Made by a program: the position numbers and the translations under genes. Below are positions 1 to 11,900 of a stretch of 64,000 bases of DNA, one piece after another (the first letter of the stretch is position 1; each line of letters opens with the position of its first letter). This stretch comes from Liolophura sinensis (lineage: Eukaryota > Mollusca > Polyplacophora > Chitonida > Chitonidae), in assembly GCF_032854445.1 (NCBI RefSeq), contig NC_088302.1, forward strand, positions 33,573,979 through 33,637,978, given 5' to 3'. The notes beneath the pieces are model-generated. The model saw only the letters and a list, made by a program, of their open reading frames with translations. It did not search any database and had not been told where the DNA came from.

Positions 1-1232
1 TTTTTTTCGATTTTGTTAGCAGCAGAACTCCAACACCGTTCAACATAGAAGTTCAAAATTTTGCACACATAATCTAGCGGAAATTTTCTAGGGGTATATT
101 TTTTTTTTTTTTGCTATGTCACGTGGTTCGGCCACCATATTGGATTTTGTGTATAATCTTTAAAAATCTTCTTCTCCAGAACAACTGAACCGATCATTGT
201 CAAATTTAACATGCAACTAGTAGGTCATGAGTTCTTTAAAGTTTGCGAAAATGGTTTACTTCCGATCAAAACTCTGGAAGCTCGCCATTGGTCGAATTTA
301 TGACGTCACAAAAAGTTCTCAAAGTTCATTTGTTCTGAACGAATTCTGATGTATCTTGAGCTGCTGATTCCGAATCTGGTTGTATTTTTTGCATATCTGT
401 GTAACTTTTTGAGATATGAGCAAAAAACTAAAAAAATTACGTAATTTCAATGGCGTTTTAATCGAGAACTATGGCAGCTAGAAATGTGCAAATTGCATGA
501 AAATGTAGTTCAAGACACGCTCTTTCGATCATTCGTCAACGGATTTGAGCTCCGATCAATAGTTTTCTCGCTAGAAGCGTTTAAAAAACAACACCGTTTT
601 TGTTTAGAAAAAGATGGGAATCCTATTGCTTTAACATGGAGTTAGATGGGGAATGGACTGGATTTGCAGTATTTGACCTGATGCTTTCGGCTACACTGTC
701 CGTGATCTCCCGAAACGGTTGTAGGATGACATTCAGCTATACAGTACTATATTAGATGGCGTAGAGATCTAACTACAACAGTAAACGGCATGCAACTGTA
801 AAAGTTAGCTTTGTTTTGCGTAGACCTCGTCCTCTTTACTATACGTTAAACAGACCAGGGTGATTGACAGATATGGACATGTGCCCTGGTATAACTGCTG
901 ACTTTCTAACGATGGCCGAGCTATCAGTGGAGCTGTGAGTCTGTGCATGGCAGGTCGTAGATTGAGATGTGAATCTTCAAACTTGCTGTTACACTGGTCG
1001 TGTTTTTGCCTTATTTCTTACAATTAGCGGGCTAAGTCTGCCAAGAAACGACCGTTTTTCACTAGGCATAGCGTAGCATCATCAAGGTCTCCGATCTATT
1101 CGAGGGAATGCAAATGACTGGCCGACTGCCTCAGTGACAAACGGTGTAAGGTCGCATGGAAACTTTAAAAGCCGTGTATGTGGCGCATGTATCCTTCGAA
1201 TTCGAACTTCGAAACATGAAGGAGAAAACGTC

Positions 1233-1287
1233 ACCGATCCGATCCGGGATCCCGGCCTAGGATCTGCTATTCGCAGATCCATTCTAG
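1233..1287 (+). mobile_element. Helitron-like 3' terminus, copy 1
   Basis: The palindrome CCGGGATCCCGG is followed by an 8-bp stem, GGATCTGC / GCAGATCC, with loop TATTC at 1260-1280. Then comes ATTCTAG, followed by T. A short hairpin a few bases before a CTRR end, inserted before a T, is the known signature of Helitron 3' ends. No Rep/helicase ORF is present, so the element would be non-autonomous. Confidence 0.55.
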
Positions 1288-2548
1288 TTATTATTATTAT
1301 TTTTTTTTCACCGACCTTGTTAGCAGCAGAACTCAAACACCATTCAATATATAGATCTCAAATTTTGTACACACAATCTGGCGGAGATTTTCTAGACATA
1401 TAATTTTTTTTTTTTTCTCATGTCACGTGGTTCGGCCGCCATATTGGATTTTGTGTAAAATCTTTAAAAATCTTCTTCTCCAGAACCACTGAACCGATCG
1501 TTTTCAAATTTGACATGCAGCTAGTAGGTCACGAGTTCTTTAAAGTTTGCGAAAATGGTTCACTTCCGGTCAAAATTCTGGAAGCTCGCTATTGGTCGAA
1601 TTTGTGACGTCACAAAAAGTTCTCAAGGTTCAAATGTTCTGAACGTATTCTGATGTATCTTGAGCTGCTGATTCTGAATCTGCTTGTATTTTTTTGGTAT
1701 CTGCAAAACTTTTTGAGATATAAGCAAAAAACTCAAAAAAGTTACGTAAGTTCAATGACCTGTAACTCGAGAACTATGGCAGCTAGAAATGTGCAACCTG
1801 CACCAAATTGTAGCCCAAGACATGCTCTTTCGAGCATTCGTCAACGGATTTGAACTCCGATCAAAAGTTTTTTCGCTACAAGCGTTTAAATGACAACACC
1901 GTTTTTTGTTTAGAAAAAGACGGGAATCCCATTGATTTAACATGGAGTTAGAAGGGGACTGGACTGGGATTGTAGTATTTAACCTGATGCTTTCGCCTAC
2001 ACTGTCCGTGATCTTACGAAACGGTTGTAGGATGACATTGATTCCAGTTCCCATCTAACTCCAGTACTCTATTAGATGGCGTAAAGATCTAACTACAACA
2101 GCCAACGACGTGGACCTGTAAAAGTTAGCTTTGTTTTGCGCAGACCTTGTCCTCTTTACTATACGTTAAACAGGCCAGGGAGATTGACAGATATATATAT
2201 GTGCCCTGGTCGAAGTGCTGACTTTCTAACGATGGCCGAGCTATCAGTGGAGCAGTGAGTCCGTGCATGGCAGGTCGTGGATTGAGATGTGAATGTACAA
2301 ACTTGCTGTTACACTGGTCGTGTTTTTGCCTTATTTCTTACAAATAGCGGGCTAAATCTGCCAAGAAACGACCGTTTTTCACTGGGCATAGCGTAGCATC
2401 ATTAGGGTCGCCGATCTATTCGAGGGAATACAAATGACCGGCCGACTGCCTCAGTGATAAACGGTGTAAGGTCGCATGGAAACTTTGAAAGCCGTGTATG
2501 TGGAACATGTGTCCTTCGAACACAGAACATGAAGGGGAAAACCTCATC

Positions 2549-2600
2549 GATCCGATCCGGGATCCCGGCCTAGGATCTGCTATTCGCAGATCCATTCTAG
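2549..2600 (+). mobile_element. Helitron-like 3' terminus, copy 2
   Basis: The same palindrome, 8-bp hairpin and CTAG end as at 1233-1287, exactly 1313 bp further on. It is again followed by a T and a TTATTATT run leading into the next repeat unit (TCACCGACC...). The head-to-tail joint is therefore well defined. Confidence 0.55.
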
Positions 2601-2778
2601 TTCTTATTATTATTATTTTTTTTTCACCGACCTTGTTAGCAGCAGTTACTCAAACACCGTTCAACATAGAGGTCTCAAATTTTGTACACACAATCTGGCG
2701 GAGATTTTCCAGGGGTACATTTTTTGTTTTTTTCTTATGTCACGTGGTTCGGCCGCCATATTGGATTTTGTTTAAAAC

Positions 2779-2809
<31 letters not shown>

Positions 2810-3795
2810 ACCGATCGTTTGCAAATTTGACATGCAGCTAGTAAGTCACGAGTTCTTTAAAGTTTGCGAAAATGGTTCACTTCCGGTCAAAACTCTGGAA
2901 GCTCGCCATTGGTCGAATTTGTGACGTCACAAAAAGTTCTCAAAGTTCAATTGTTCTCAGCGTATTCTGATGTATCTTGAGCTGTCGATTTCGAATCTGG
3001 TTGTATTTTTTGCATATCTGTGTAACTTTTTGAGATATTAGCAAAAAACTCAAAAAAGTTACGTAACTTCAAGGACCTGTAACTCAAGAACTAAGGCAGC
3101 TAGAAATGTGCAACCTGCACCAAAGTGTAGCCCAAGACATGCTCTTTCGAGCATTCGTCAACAGATTTGAGCTCCGATCAATAGTTTTCTCGCTAGGAGC
3201 ATTTAAATGACAACACCGTTTTTTGTTTAGAAAAAGATGGGAATCCTGTTGCTTTAACATGGAGTTAGATGGGGACTGCACTGGGTTTGTAGTATTTGAC
3301 CTGATGCTTTCGGCTACACTGTCCGTGATCTCCAGAAACGGTTGTGCTATGACATTCAGTCCAGTTCCCATCTAACTCCAGTACTCTATTAGATGGCGTA
3401 GAGATCTAACTACAACAGCAAACGACGTGGACCTGTAAAAGTTAGCTTTGTTTTGCCCAGACCTTGTTTTCTTTACTATACGCTAACCAGGCCAGGGTGA
3501 TTGACAGATATGGACATGTGCCGTGGTCCAGGTGTTGACTTTCTGACAACAGCCGAGCTATGAGTAGAGCTGTGAGTCTGTGCATGGCAGGTCGTGGATT
3601 GAGACGTGGAAGTTCAAATTTGCTGTTACACGGGCTGTGTTTTTGCATTATTCCTTACATAAAGCCAGCCAAGTCTGCCAAGGAATAACCGTTTTTTCAC
3701 TGGGCATAGTGTCGCATAGGGAATGATCGGCCGACTGCCTCAGTGACAAACGGTGTAAGGTCGCATTTAGACATTAAAAGCCGTGTAGCTAGTTA

Positions 3796-4772
3796 TGTGT
3801 TGATTTTCGACCAATAACTTATGTTCTCATATAAAAGATGAAAGCATAAAGAAAATTTGTATGTAGACTTGAAGTGAGGTTTGCGACTTCCTTGGGGACT
3901 ACGTGAGATATACAATAGTGTGGGTGGTAGGGGAGATGCTGGCGAAATTTTCTAAGACTTGACCTAATTACACAAGGATTTAAACGCTAACCGTCTTCCG
4001 TCTGCGTGGTGTGACGCCTGTCAGTCATGTCAGAGTTCGATCCCAGCTTAGCCAATTTGTCAGGGGATAAAAATGTTGTGAATTTTAAGGTTTCAAGTAG
4101 GCTGCTAGGCGTAGTTCGATGTTCTGATGACGAATTTGGTTGTTTTTCCTTTGTCCGACGCATGGTTTTGTCGCCAATTGCCATCAAAGTGCGAAAAAGT
4201 GCAATTTTTGCCCATGTTTGGCCGTCACGTGACACAAAACTGCTGCAGCTGTGGAGCTGAAAATCACTGAGTACAAAGGGCAATATGCGCACTGTAGGCG
4301 TGCGTAAAATCATGGAAGTGTGTCAATAAATGTGGGAGTTGCAATGCTTCAAATATTGTCCAAGGGCCGATTGGCTATATTTGGCACTTTGACGTCCCCA
4401 TGTTATATGATGCATTTTAAATGCATTTGCGACTGGGATAAAGGCACGAACAATGTAAGCATGCTACCCGACGTAGTTTAACGTCCTGATCATGAATCTG
4501 GAATTATTTCTTTCCGGAGACGCATAGTTTTGCTGCAAATGGCGATGAAAACGCGAAAAAGCGCAATTTTTCACCATATTTGGAGATCTATTGCGAGGAA
4601 ACCGTAACAGCCGTAAAGCTGAAAATCACCGAGTGCAAAGCGCTAAATACGTACACTATGTGTGCCGAAAATCTTTGATCTGTGTCAACAACCACAGGAC
4701 ATGCAGGGGAAAATGTCATCGATCCGATCCGGGATCCCGGCCTAGGATCTGCTATTCGCAGATCCATTCTAG
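3796..4772 (+). mobile_element. Divergent 3' segment of third Helitron-like copy
   Basis: After copy 3 stops matching, about 920 bp of different sequence leads to a third instance of the hairpin and CTAG terminus (4716-4772). It contains a diverged internal repeat. Roughly 4095-4310 resembles 4470-4680, sharing GACGCAT.GTTTTG, GCGAAAAAG.GCAATTTTT and GAGCTGAAAATCAC. No coding potential is recognised. It may be a related element with the same end but another body. Confidence 0.5.
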
Positions 4773-5770
4773 TTATTATTGTTTTTGTATTGAGACTTTG
4801 TCATTTTGACATCACGCATTCTGTGGGCTAGTGGTTGGTTTCCTAGTGAAGCACAGTGACCCAGGAGCCTCCCACCAGTGTGGTTGCTGTGAATGGGCAC
4901 GCACTGGTTTCTTCTAGCCATACACCTGATGTGGGTAATTTAAGAGAAAAATTCTTAAGTACAGCATTCAAGTAACTTGGAGAGCATGGGACTTGGCCAA
5001 TTGGGTACGATGTTTGTCTTTCATTGGCTAAGTCAAACTCATTTCAAACTTGTTCTCGGGCACAGAATTTTCAAGTTTCCTCTAGCTTTCATTGCTTTCG
5101 GTGTCATGGAGCCGTGGAGGTAATAATCGATTGATGGTATTGTCTTGTTTAATCTTACACAAAGTTGGCTGGTGAGACCACTTGCCTTTCATCATACAGG
5201 CCTCGGGTATACCGTGTCAAAAGCCAATGTCAGTCAGTGGTTTATTCTGGTTTTCTGAACAATTGCCTTATTTATTCAACCTTTTCAACCACCTAAGTTA
5301 CCAGTATTTCTTGAAAAGTTCTGAGAGAACTGTAGGGTGTAGAGAAATAATCTGCTTTTATGAAAACTTTCATCTTTAGTGACACAAACAAATCATTTTT
5401 GGTGTTATTTTCATAATTGTGTGCATAAATTACACCGAAAAAAGTGCTTTAGCAGTTGAAAAGGTTGTATATTTATGGTAATATTCTGCCCCATATTATA
5501 TGAGTGAAAAATACCCGAGTATGGCATTAAACAACAACAACAACAAAAAATCCTTTTTGGTATAAGTTATTTCCCCTTATAAATGGAGCCATTCTCATGG
5601 AAATAGATACTGGAAAGAAATTCACTTTATTACGGTTTCATGACCCAATCAGATTCCACCCTGGTTAATGATGGCAGATAAATCTTTGCTCTATTAATGA
5701 TGGATGAGCCTGTATATGTAAATACATGGTCTTCAAGTTTAACTGAAAAGGAATATATTGTTGGTTATAG
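4773..5770. other. Intronic or intergenic stretch with decayed SINE pieces
   Basis: No coding exon is recognised. A weak SINE-A match lies at about 4847-4980 (GACCCAGGAGCCTC, then TTCTTAAGTACAGC) and a tail relic at about 5495-5550. The N-terminal half of NCBP1 would be expected upstream of 5771 but is not seen here. Confidence 0.5.
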
Positions 5771-5908
5771 GTTCTGCACATGGTTTGCCTATCACTTGAG
5801 TAACTTTCAGTTTCGCTGGAGCTGGGAAGACTGGACTATAGCAACACAGTTAGACCCAGAGTTACCAAAACCCAAGTTTGTCCGAGAAGTCTTACATCGT
5901 TGTCTGAG
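5771..5908 (+). CDS. NCBP1: NCBP1 exon (first in window)
   Basis: Acceptor GGTTATAG, donor GTAGGT. Begins with the last base of an Arg codon, then [20 protein letters not shown], and ends at ...HRCL plus two bases of Arg. The in-frame ORF extends upstream to 5697, but the acceptor and the family alignment place the exon start at 5771. Confidence 0.92.
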
Positions 5909-8900
5909 GTAGGTGTCACATACTACTTGTTATGTCAACGATAATCATTTTTCTGTGTAGTTTAGTGAAATATTCTTGAGTACAGTGTAACACACCAGTC
6001 AAATAAATAAAAATATTCTGTTGAGTTCACGTTTCCAGGCTGCTCACTTGTGCTGTTTTCCAGTATTTTGCAGCAGTATATATTTAGTATAGCATACCTA
6101 ACCGCTCTTCCTACAGGTGGCTAGTCGGCACAAGCATTGTTTCTTACGCTTATTTCAAAGACATCATAGCCTGGAATTATGGAAAATTATGTTATTCCTG
6201 GAAGTTGCTTTTTTTTTTTTTTTTTTTTGTAAAGAGGCCTGACCCGCTAAGTCCTGTGGCTGAAACTTGCTCATAAATGTATGTCTGACTGCATTGTGGG
6301 ATGTTGTATAAAGTGATATTATTCTGGAGCCACTTTCACACAGCGTCAAGTGCATTTGCAATTGCTGCTTAAAGCTTAGCTACGTTTCCCTATATGCTCA
6401 GTATATAACTTTTTTCTAAAACAGGGCCTAGTGTATGGTAAAAAAAAAAAAAACAACAAAAAAAAAAATGAACCAAAAAATAAAGGCCATCATCAAGTAC
6501 AACTAAAAATGCCTTTTTAAAGGCATATAAATGTTAAAAGATATTATTTTCGGTGCTGAAACGTACAAGTTTCCAGTAGAATGTCATCCCATGTTCCAAG
6601 TAAACTTCAAAACACCTTTCTAAAATCAGAACTCACAGAATCAGGAAAAATGGGCAAGGTAGTCATGGACGATATTTATGGTATATGTGGAAAAAAACTA
6701 TTGGTCCTCTCATCGCAGGTTATCTTATCATCAGAGACTGGTAGACACCTGTCCAGAGAGCTTCTCCAGCCTTCTGCCCATCAAGCCTGCAGCATTTTAC
6801 AAGTACGACAGAGAGGGTGCAGGTGTGTACACATGTAAAAGTATTTGAGGTTAAAAGAAAAAATAAAATATGAAATGCATGCATTTAACTGGAGCTCTGT
6901 AAGCATGCTACATTTTCAGTTTGGTAAGAATGAGTATGAGTGATATATCCATGTATTCTAATTTCAGCAGGTCTCCTTAACTTCTGGGTTCTTCCACCTA
7001 TAAACTTGGCTGCCATCACATGAGTGAACAGTTATTGAGCATGGCATTGAACAGCAATCAGATAACTAAATGAATTTAATTAAGCACATATTTTTGATGA
7101 AGTGAAGATTGTATCAGGAAATTAAGATGTGAGAGCTGCTTTTGTGGCTTAACATCATAATCTTTCATTTTGCCTCTAATATATCGGCCATGTCAGCATG
7201 GGAATATCGAAGTTCAGTGGTCTCTCAGCTGCTCCAGCAGGTAGACGGTATGAAATTAGTGTGTTGAAGAATCTGCTTCTCTCAAGAAACATGAGAGAGT
7301 CAGGTCTGAACAATTCCTGCAGACCACTAGTATTTGCTTTTCCTCCAAAACTTGGAGATCTCTCATCCATTCTAGGTATTTTGGGGGAAAGGCCTGACTC
7401 TGGGTAAGTACAGATCATCTCTGATTGTGTTTGTAGGAGAGTTACCTGGCACGATGGTGGCTCACAAACTCATGCAGGCCATCAAATCCAAATGTTCTCC
7501 GGAGGAAGCAGCTGAAATACTGAAGGAATTACCCAACCCATTAGCAGAGGAAGAACGTGAGTATAGGGAGAAAGTAGCAGAGAGCTACTAAAAATAAGTT
7601 GCATTAAACCAATAGCGTTTAGATACACTGTCATAGGGCATATGCAACTCGGGTAAGACCACAAAAGAGCATCTCCTTGGCAGACAGAAGACCAAGGTTC
7701 AATCCTGAATTAGATCAAGTGTCAGACATCAAAATCCGCAATCCTCATCACATGGCACTCAGCATAATCAGTGGTCAAAATAATCTGCCTGTCTCAGAAA
7801 GGTAACTTTTTTTTCATCTTTCACTTAGAAAAATACCTTTCTGAGACAGGTGAATTTAAGATGACTGTTCTTGGATTTTTTTTTTTTTTTTTTTGATTGT
7901 TGTTTTGTGCCGTACTCAAGAATATTTCACTTATGCGACGGCGGCCAGCATTATGGTGGGTGGAAAACGGGCGGAGCCCAGGGGGAAACCCAAGACCATC
8001 CCACAAAGTTTTGAGAAAGTGTCACTACGTACCTCTGGCACATCTGTGTAATCGAACAGCCTGAAGACGACACTGGGGAGAGGGTACTGGACATCCTCAT
8101 GGTGCCCGGGGGGAATGATCTGAGGTAAGGTGTGCTGTAAATCCTCACTGAGCACGCTGTCAAACGCCAGGTACGGTCGTAACACCTGCTTCTCCAGCCA
8201 CTTGTTGTTCCGCAGGTTGGTGATTTGTGCCCACAATGAGTCCAGGTACTGTAGGACGAACGCAGGCAAAAATACATACATCACGTTTTTTCATCTGTCA
8301 CTTAGAAAAATACCTTTCGGAGACAGGTGAATTTAAGATGACTTTTTTTTTTTTTTTGATTGTTGTTTTATGCCATACTTAAGAATATTTCACTTATGCG
8401 ACGGCGGCCAGCATTATGGTGGGTGGAAACCAGGCAGAGCCCGGGGGATACCCACGACCATCCGCAGGTTGCTGACAGACCTTCCCACGTACAGCCGGAG
8501 AGGAAGCCAGCATAAGCTGGTCTTGAACTCACAGCGACCGCATTGGTGAGAGGCTTTTGGGTCACTACGCTGCGCTAGTGCGCTAACCGACTGAGCCACG
8601 GAGGCCCCTGACCATTCTTGGAAGTTTCTGAAATATTTTGGGACAAAATTCAGTATATTCATCTTAGAACTTAAGAATTTTCTTTTCAGTTTTGACACCA
8701 TCTGTTTTTTGGCCATTCTCTGTATTGAAAGTGCTGCATTTTTTTTCTATGGTAGGATTAAACTCATGACAATTATTGTTATCTTTACTTTGAAATGTAT
8801 GCAACAGTATCATGTAAATTAGGGATGAAAGGACCTGGCATGGTCATGACGGTAAGGCGAAGAATCAGACCCAGAAACGGATTATAAGAAAGTGCAAATT

Positions 8901-11900
8901 TCAAAATGCCAGCTCAGTTCTGTAAATTTTATAGAAGAGATGGTTGCTTAGTAATAACTGGCCAAATATGTACTCTCGATCAAAAACACCAAGTGTCGAA
9001 ATTTGAAAGACATCCTTCATGATACAGTGAACTAACAAAGTCACTGTGGAGAACGCGTAGCACTTGGAGAAAGAGTTCAAAAGAAGTGGTTTATTTCTCT
9101 TTCACTGGAAACATTTTTTTGTGTGAGTGAAGTGATAAGCTAACATTTATAAAATACATGAACGTGTTTTCATGAATCAGAATTAAGATACAGCTGTAAT
9201 TGTAAAAGCATGCTAATACATGTGGTAACTAAATCAAAATCATACGTCAGTCAGGCTGGACAGCACATGTGGTCGCCTATCATGACCTTACCATGCTACA
9301 GTATGTGTGATATGTACTATAATTGTAAGGCTGAAAGTTACATTTGTTATATATTTGTTTATAACTGGAAAAGAGAATTAAGGCAGAGCTGAAAACACAA
9401 GAGGCTTTACATTGCTATAGTCATTTTTGCTTTTTGAGGGGCACATTTTTTTGCACTTGGCCTGATTCCACCACACATCCCCTACCCCACCCGTATCATA
9501 CCAGGTCCTTTGCACCACATCAAAAAAGATCCTACAGTCGTTCACACAGTGACTTGTAATTTGTATTTTAAATCAAAGCAATACTGCAAGGATATTCTGT
9601 TTATGTTTTGCAGATGAGCCGTCCCATCATCCGCTGAAGATTGATGTTTTTGTGTCCACGTTACTTCATTTGGCTCAGAAGTCCTTCAGTCATTCCTTCG
9701 CAGCTATAGCCAAGTAAGCATGCTGTCTTGTCTGTAGGGAAGGAGGGGTATTTTACCAAACTGAGGTTATTAATAAAATAGTGGTTATTAATGAAAAAAG
9801 GACAGATGGTCTGGATGGTTGCCATGTATTATTAGCAATTGGGTGCTTTACATAGGTCCCTGGTTCGACACCCAGTATGTTTTGAGTCCGTGTTCTTCAC
9901 TAGAACCTGACTGTGCTGTACCCCGAACGTGTAAGTTCTAAACAGCGATAATGCTTCTACCAAAACTGCAACAACTGGTTGACTCATATCAGTATAATGG
10001 ATCGGCCCGCGCGGCTTGCTCACCTTCGGTAAGGTGTCTGAGTGAAGCAGCACTAGATAAAAGAGCGGTGGAAATCCGTCCTGTAACAAGGAGGCACATT
10101 ACATATGACTGAAAAATTTTTAAGTACAACACTAAACCCCAAGTACCCACACACTCACTCAATCTACCAAGACTGTTTTTAAATAACATTCACAAAACTG
10201 ATATGTTCATCTATGAAAGCTGTGTCATTACTGATCTTCCAGAGAAGTAATGCATAATCAACCAGTCAACTACCACCTATTTTTGGGAGACGCCTGTTGA
10301 CTGATTATTATTAGTTCGTTGACATGTGATTAGGTGTTTGACTTTGAGGTGGCTGGTTCCTGCAGTGGTTAGGTATATGTAATTTACAGCGTTATAACCT
10401 GCGGTTTACCCATGAAGTATCAATTCCAAATAGCAGTAAGATCACACCAATTTATATTTTTCTTATATGGGCAGAATAATTTTTTTTTAAATGTCAGAAG
10501 AAGGTTTCACAATAAAAATAAAACTGGAAAATCATCTTGTATGCGAGAAATGTGAAGTCATTAGGCCTCTTGAAGCCATATTTTCATGATCAGAAAACCT
10601 TGCACAAACAACACCCAAGATCAGATAAAATAAAAAGGTAGACCTTAATTTTTTTTTTTTTTCATTTTTGCCAGGAAATGTTGTTAGAACTCAACTTGCA
10701 TTTGAAAAGAAATTTGTCGAGTCGTACAGAACCCATACAAATCCATGATAACGTGTCGTTTTCTCTGACAAGATACAAACACCTTCAGCTTGCCCAGCTG
10801 TGAGATCAGTTGGGGTGACATCACCTGAAACTGTGATATTTACAGTCATTAAGGAGTTCTCAACTCCATTGCCTTAGTCTTTTCTTGGGTAGCCATGTAT
10901 GAATTCAGATGTTTTCCTACAGTTACATTTTGTGTTATACACCTGTTGATCCTCTGATAATTTGACTAGATTTGGTAAAGGTTGTGTTGATCTGTAAAAA
11001 AAGTAAAATAACCTACAACTAAACTCGTGATTTAAATTTTCAGATTTCACTTTCTGCTGAAAAGTCTGGCGGAATCAGAAGATGGTCAAATCTGCATTTT
11101 AAAAACAATGTTTGAAGTTTGGGAAACTCATCCACAGGTTTGTCGAACTTTTTGATACTTATTTGGATAAAAATCTTTCGGCAGATTTCACTTTTTGTTG
11201 AATAATTGTGGGCCAGAAAGCTTAAAGGCAAAGCCACATTTTTGTGGCAAAGTCATTGTGATATGTTTGTGTTAATGAGACTGAAGAATTATAATTATTT
11301 TCTTTGTTTTAGATGATGGTGGTGTTGGTGGACAAAATGCTGAAGACACAGATTGTGGAATGTTCTGCTGTGGCTAATTGGCTATTCTCAAATGAAATGC
11401 AGCCACAGTTTACCAGGTATGAGAGCAGGATCTGTCTCAATCTCAAATCTGTGATCTGTGTAATGATATAGAAACATTGTGGTCTCTGAGCACAGTGATG
11501 CAATGGAACTTGCCAACACCAACACTTCTGAAAACCGACATTGAGTCAATACAAACCATCTCACCTGGCCTACTTTTATCTCAATTTACCACCCGTGTTA
11601 TTTTTATTGAATAAACCACCGCTTGTGTATTGTGAATACCAATTGGCAGGGTTCTGCCCACAATCTTCGAGCGCACCCGGCACTAGGGTTGAGTGCCCAA
11701 TGTCAGACACAAAATCTTGATGTGCCCAGCACGCCCATAAAGTGTAATCATGTTAAAACGAACATTTTTTTGTGCTACCAGGCAGGATTGGTTTACACAA
11801 ATTTTATTTTATGAACTTTATGATCTCTGATTGTGATGGTATAAACTTTGTGATCCATGATTGTAATGGTAAAAACTTTGTAATCCATGATTGTAGTGAT

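Larger units (their letters stand above)
1..3795 (+). repeat. About 1.31-kb tandem repeat, nearly three units
   Basis: Three head-to-tail copies of one unit are visible. Landmarks such as GTTAGCAGCAG recur near 18, 1320 and 2636, and GATGGCCGAGCTATCAGTGG recurs near 913 and 2231. The shared 3' motif repeats at a spacing of 1313 bp (CTAG at 1284 and 2597). The first copy is cut by the window edge. The third copy lacks about 26 bp near 3715 and stops matching at about 3790. Short ORFs on both strands recur between copies with similar translations (for example minus 1752-2054 and 3084-3371). They are fragmentary and match no family I recognise, so no gene is called. Confidence 0.9.
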
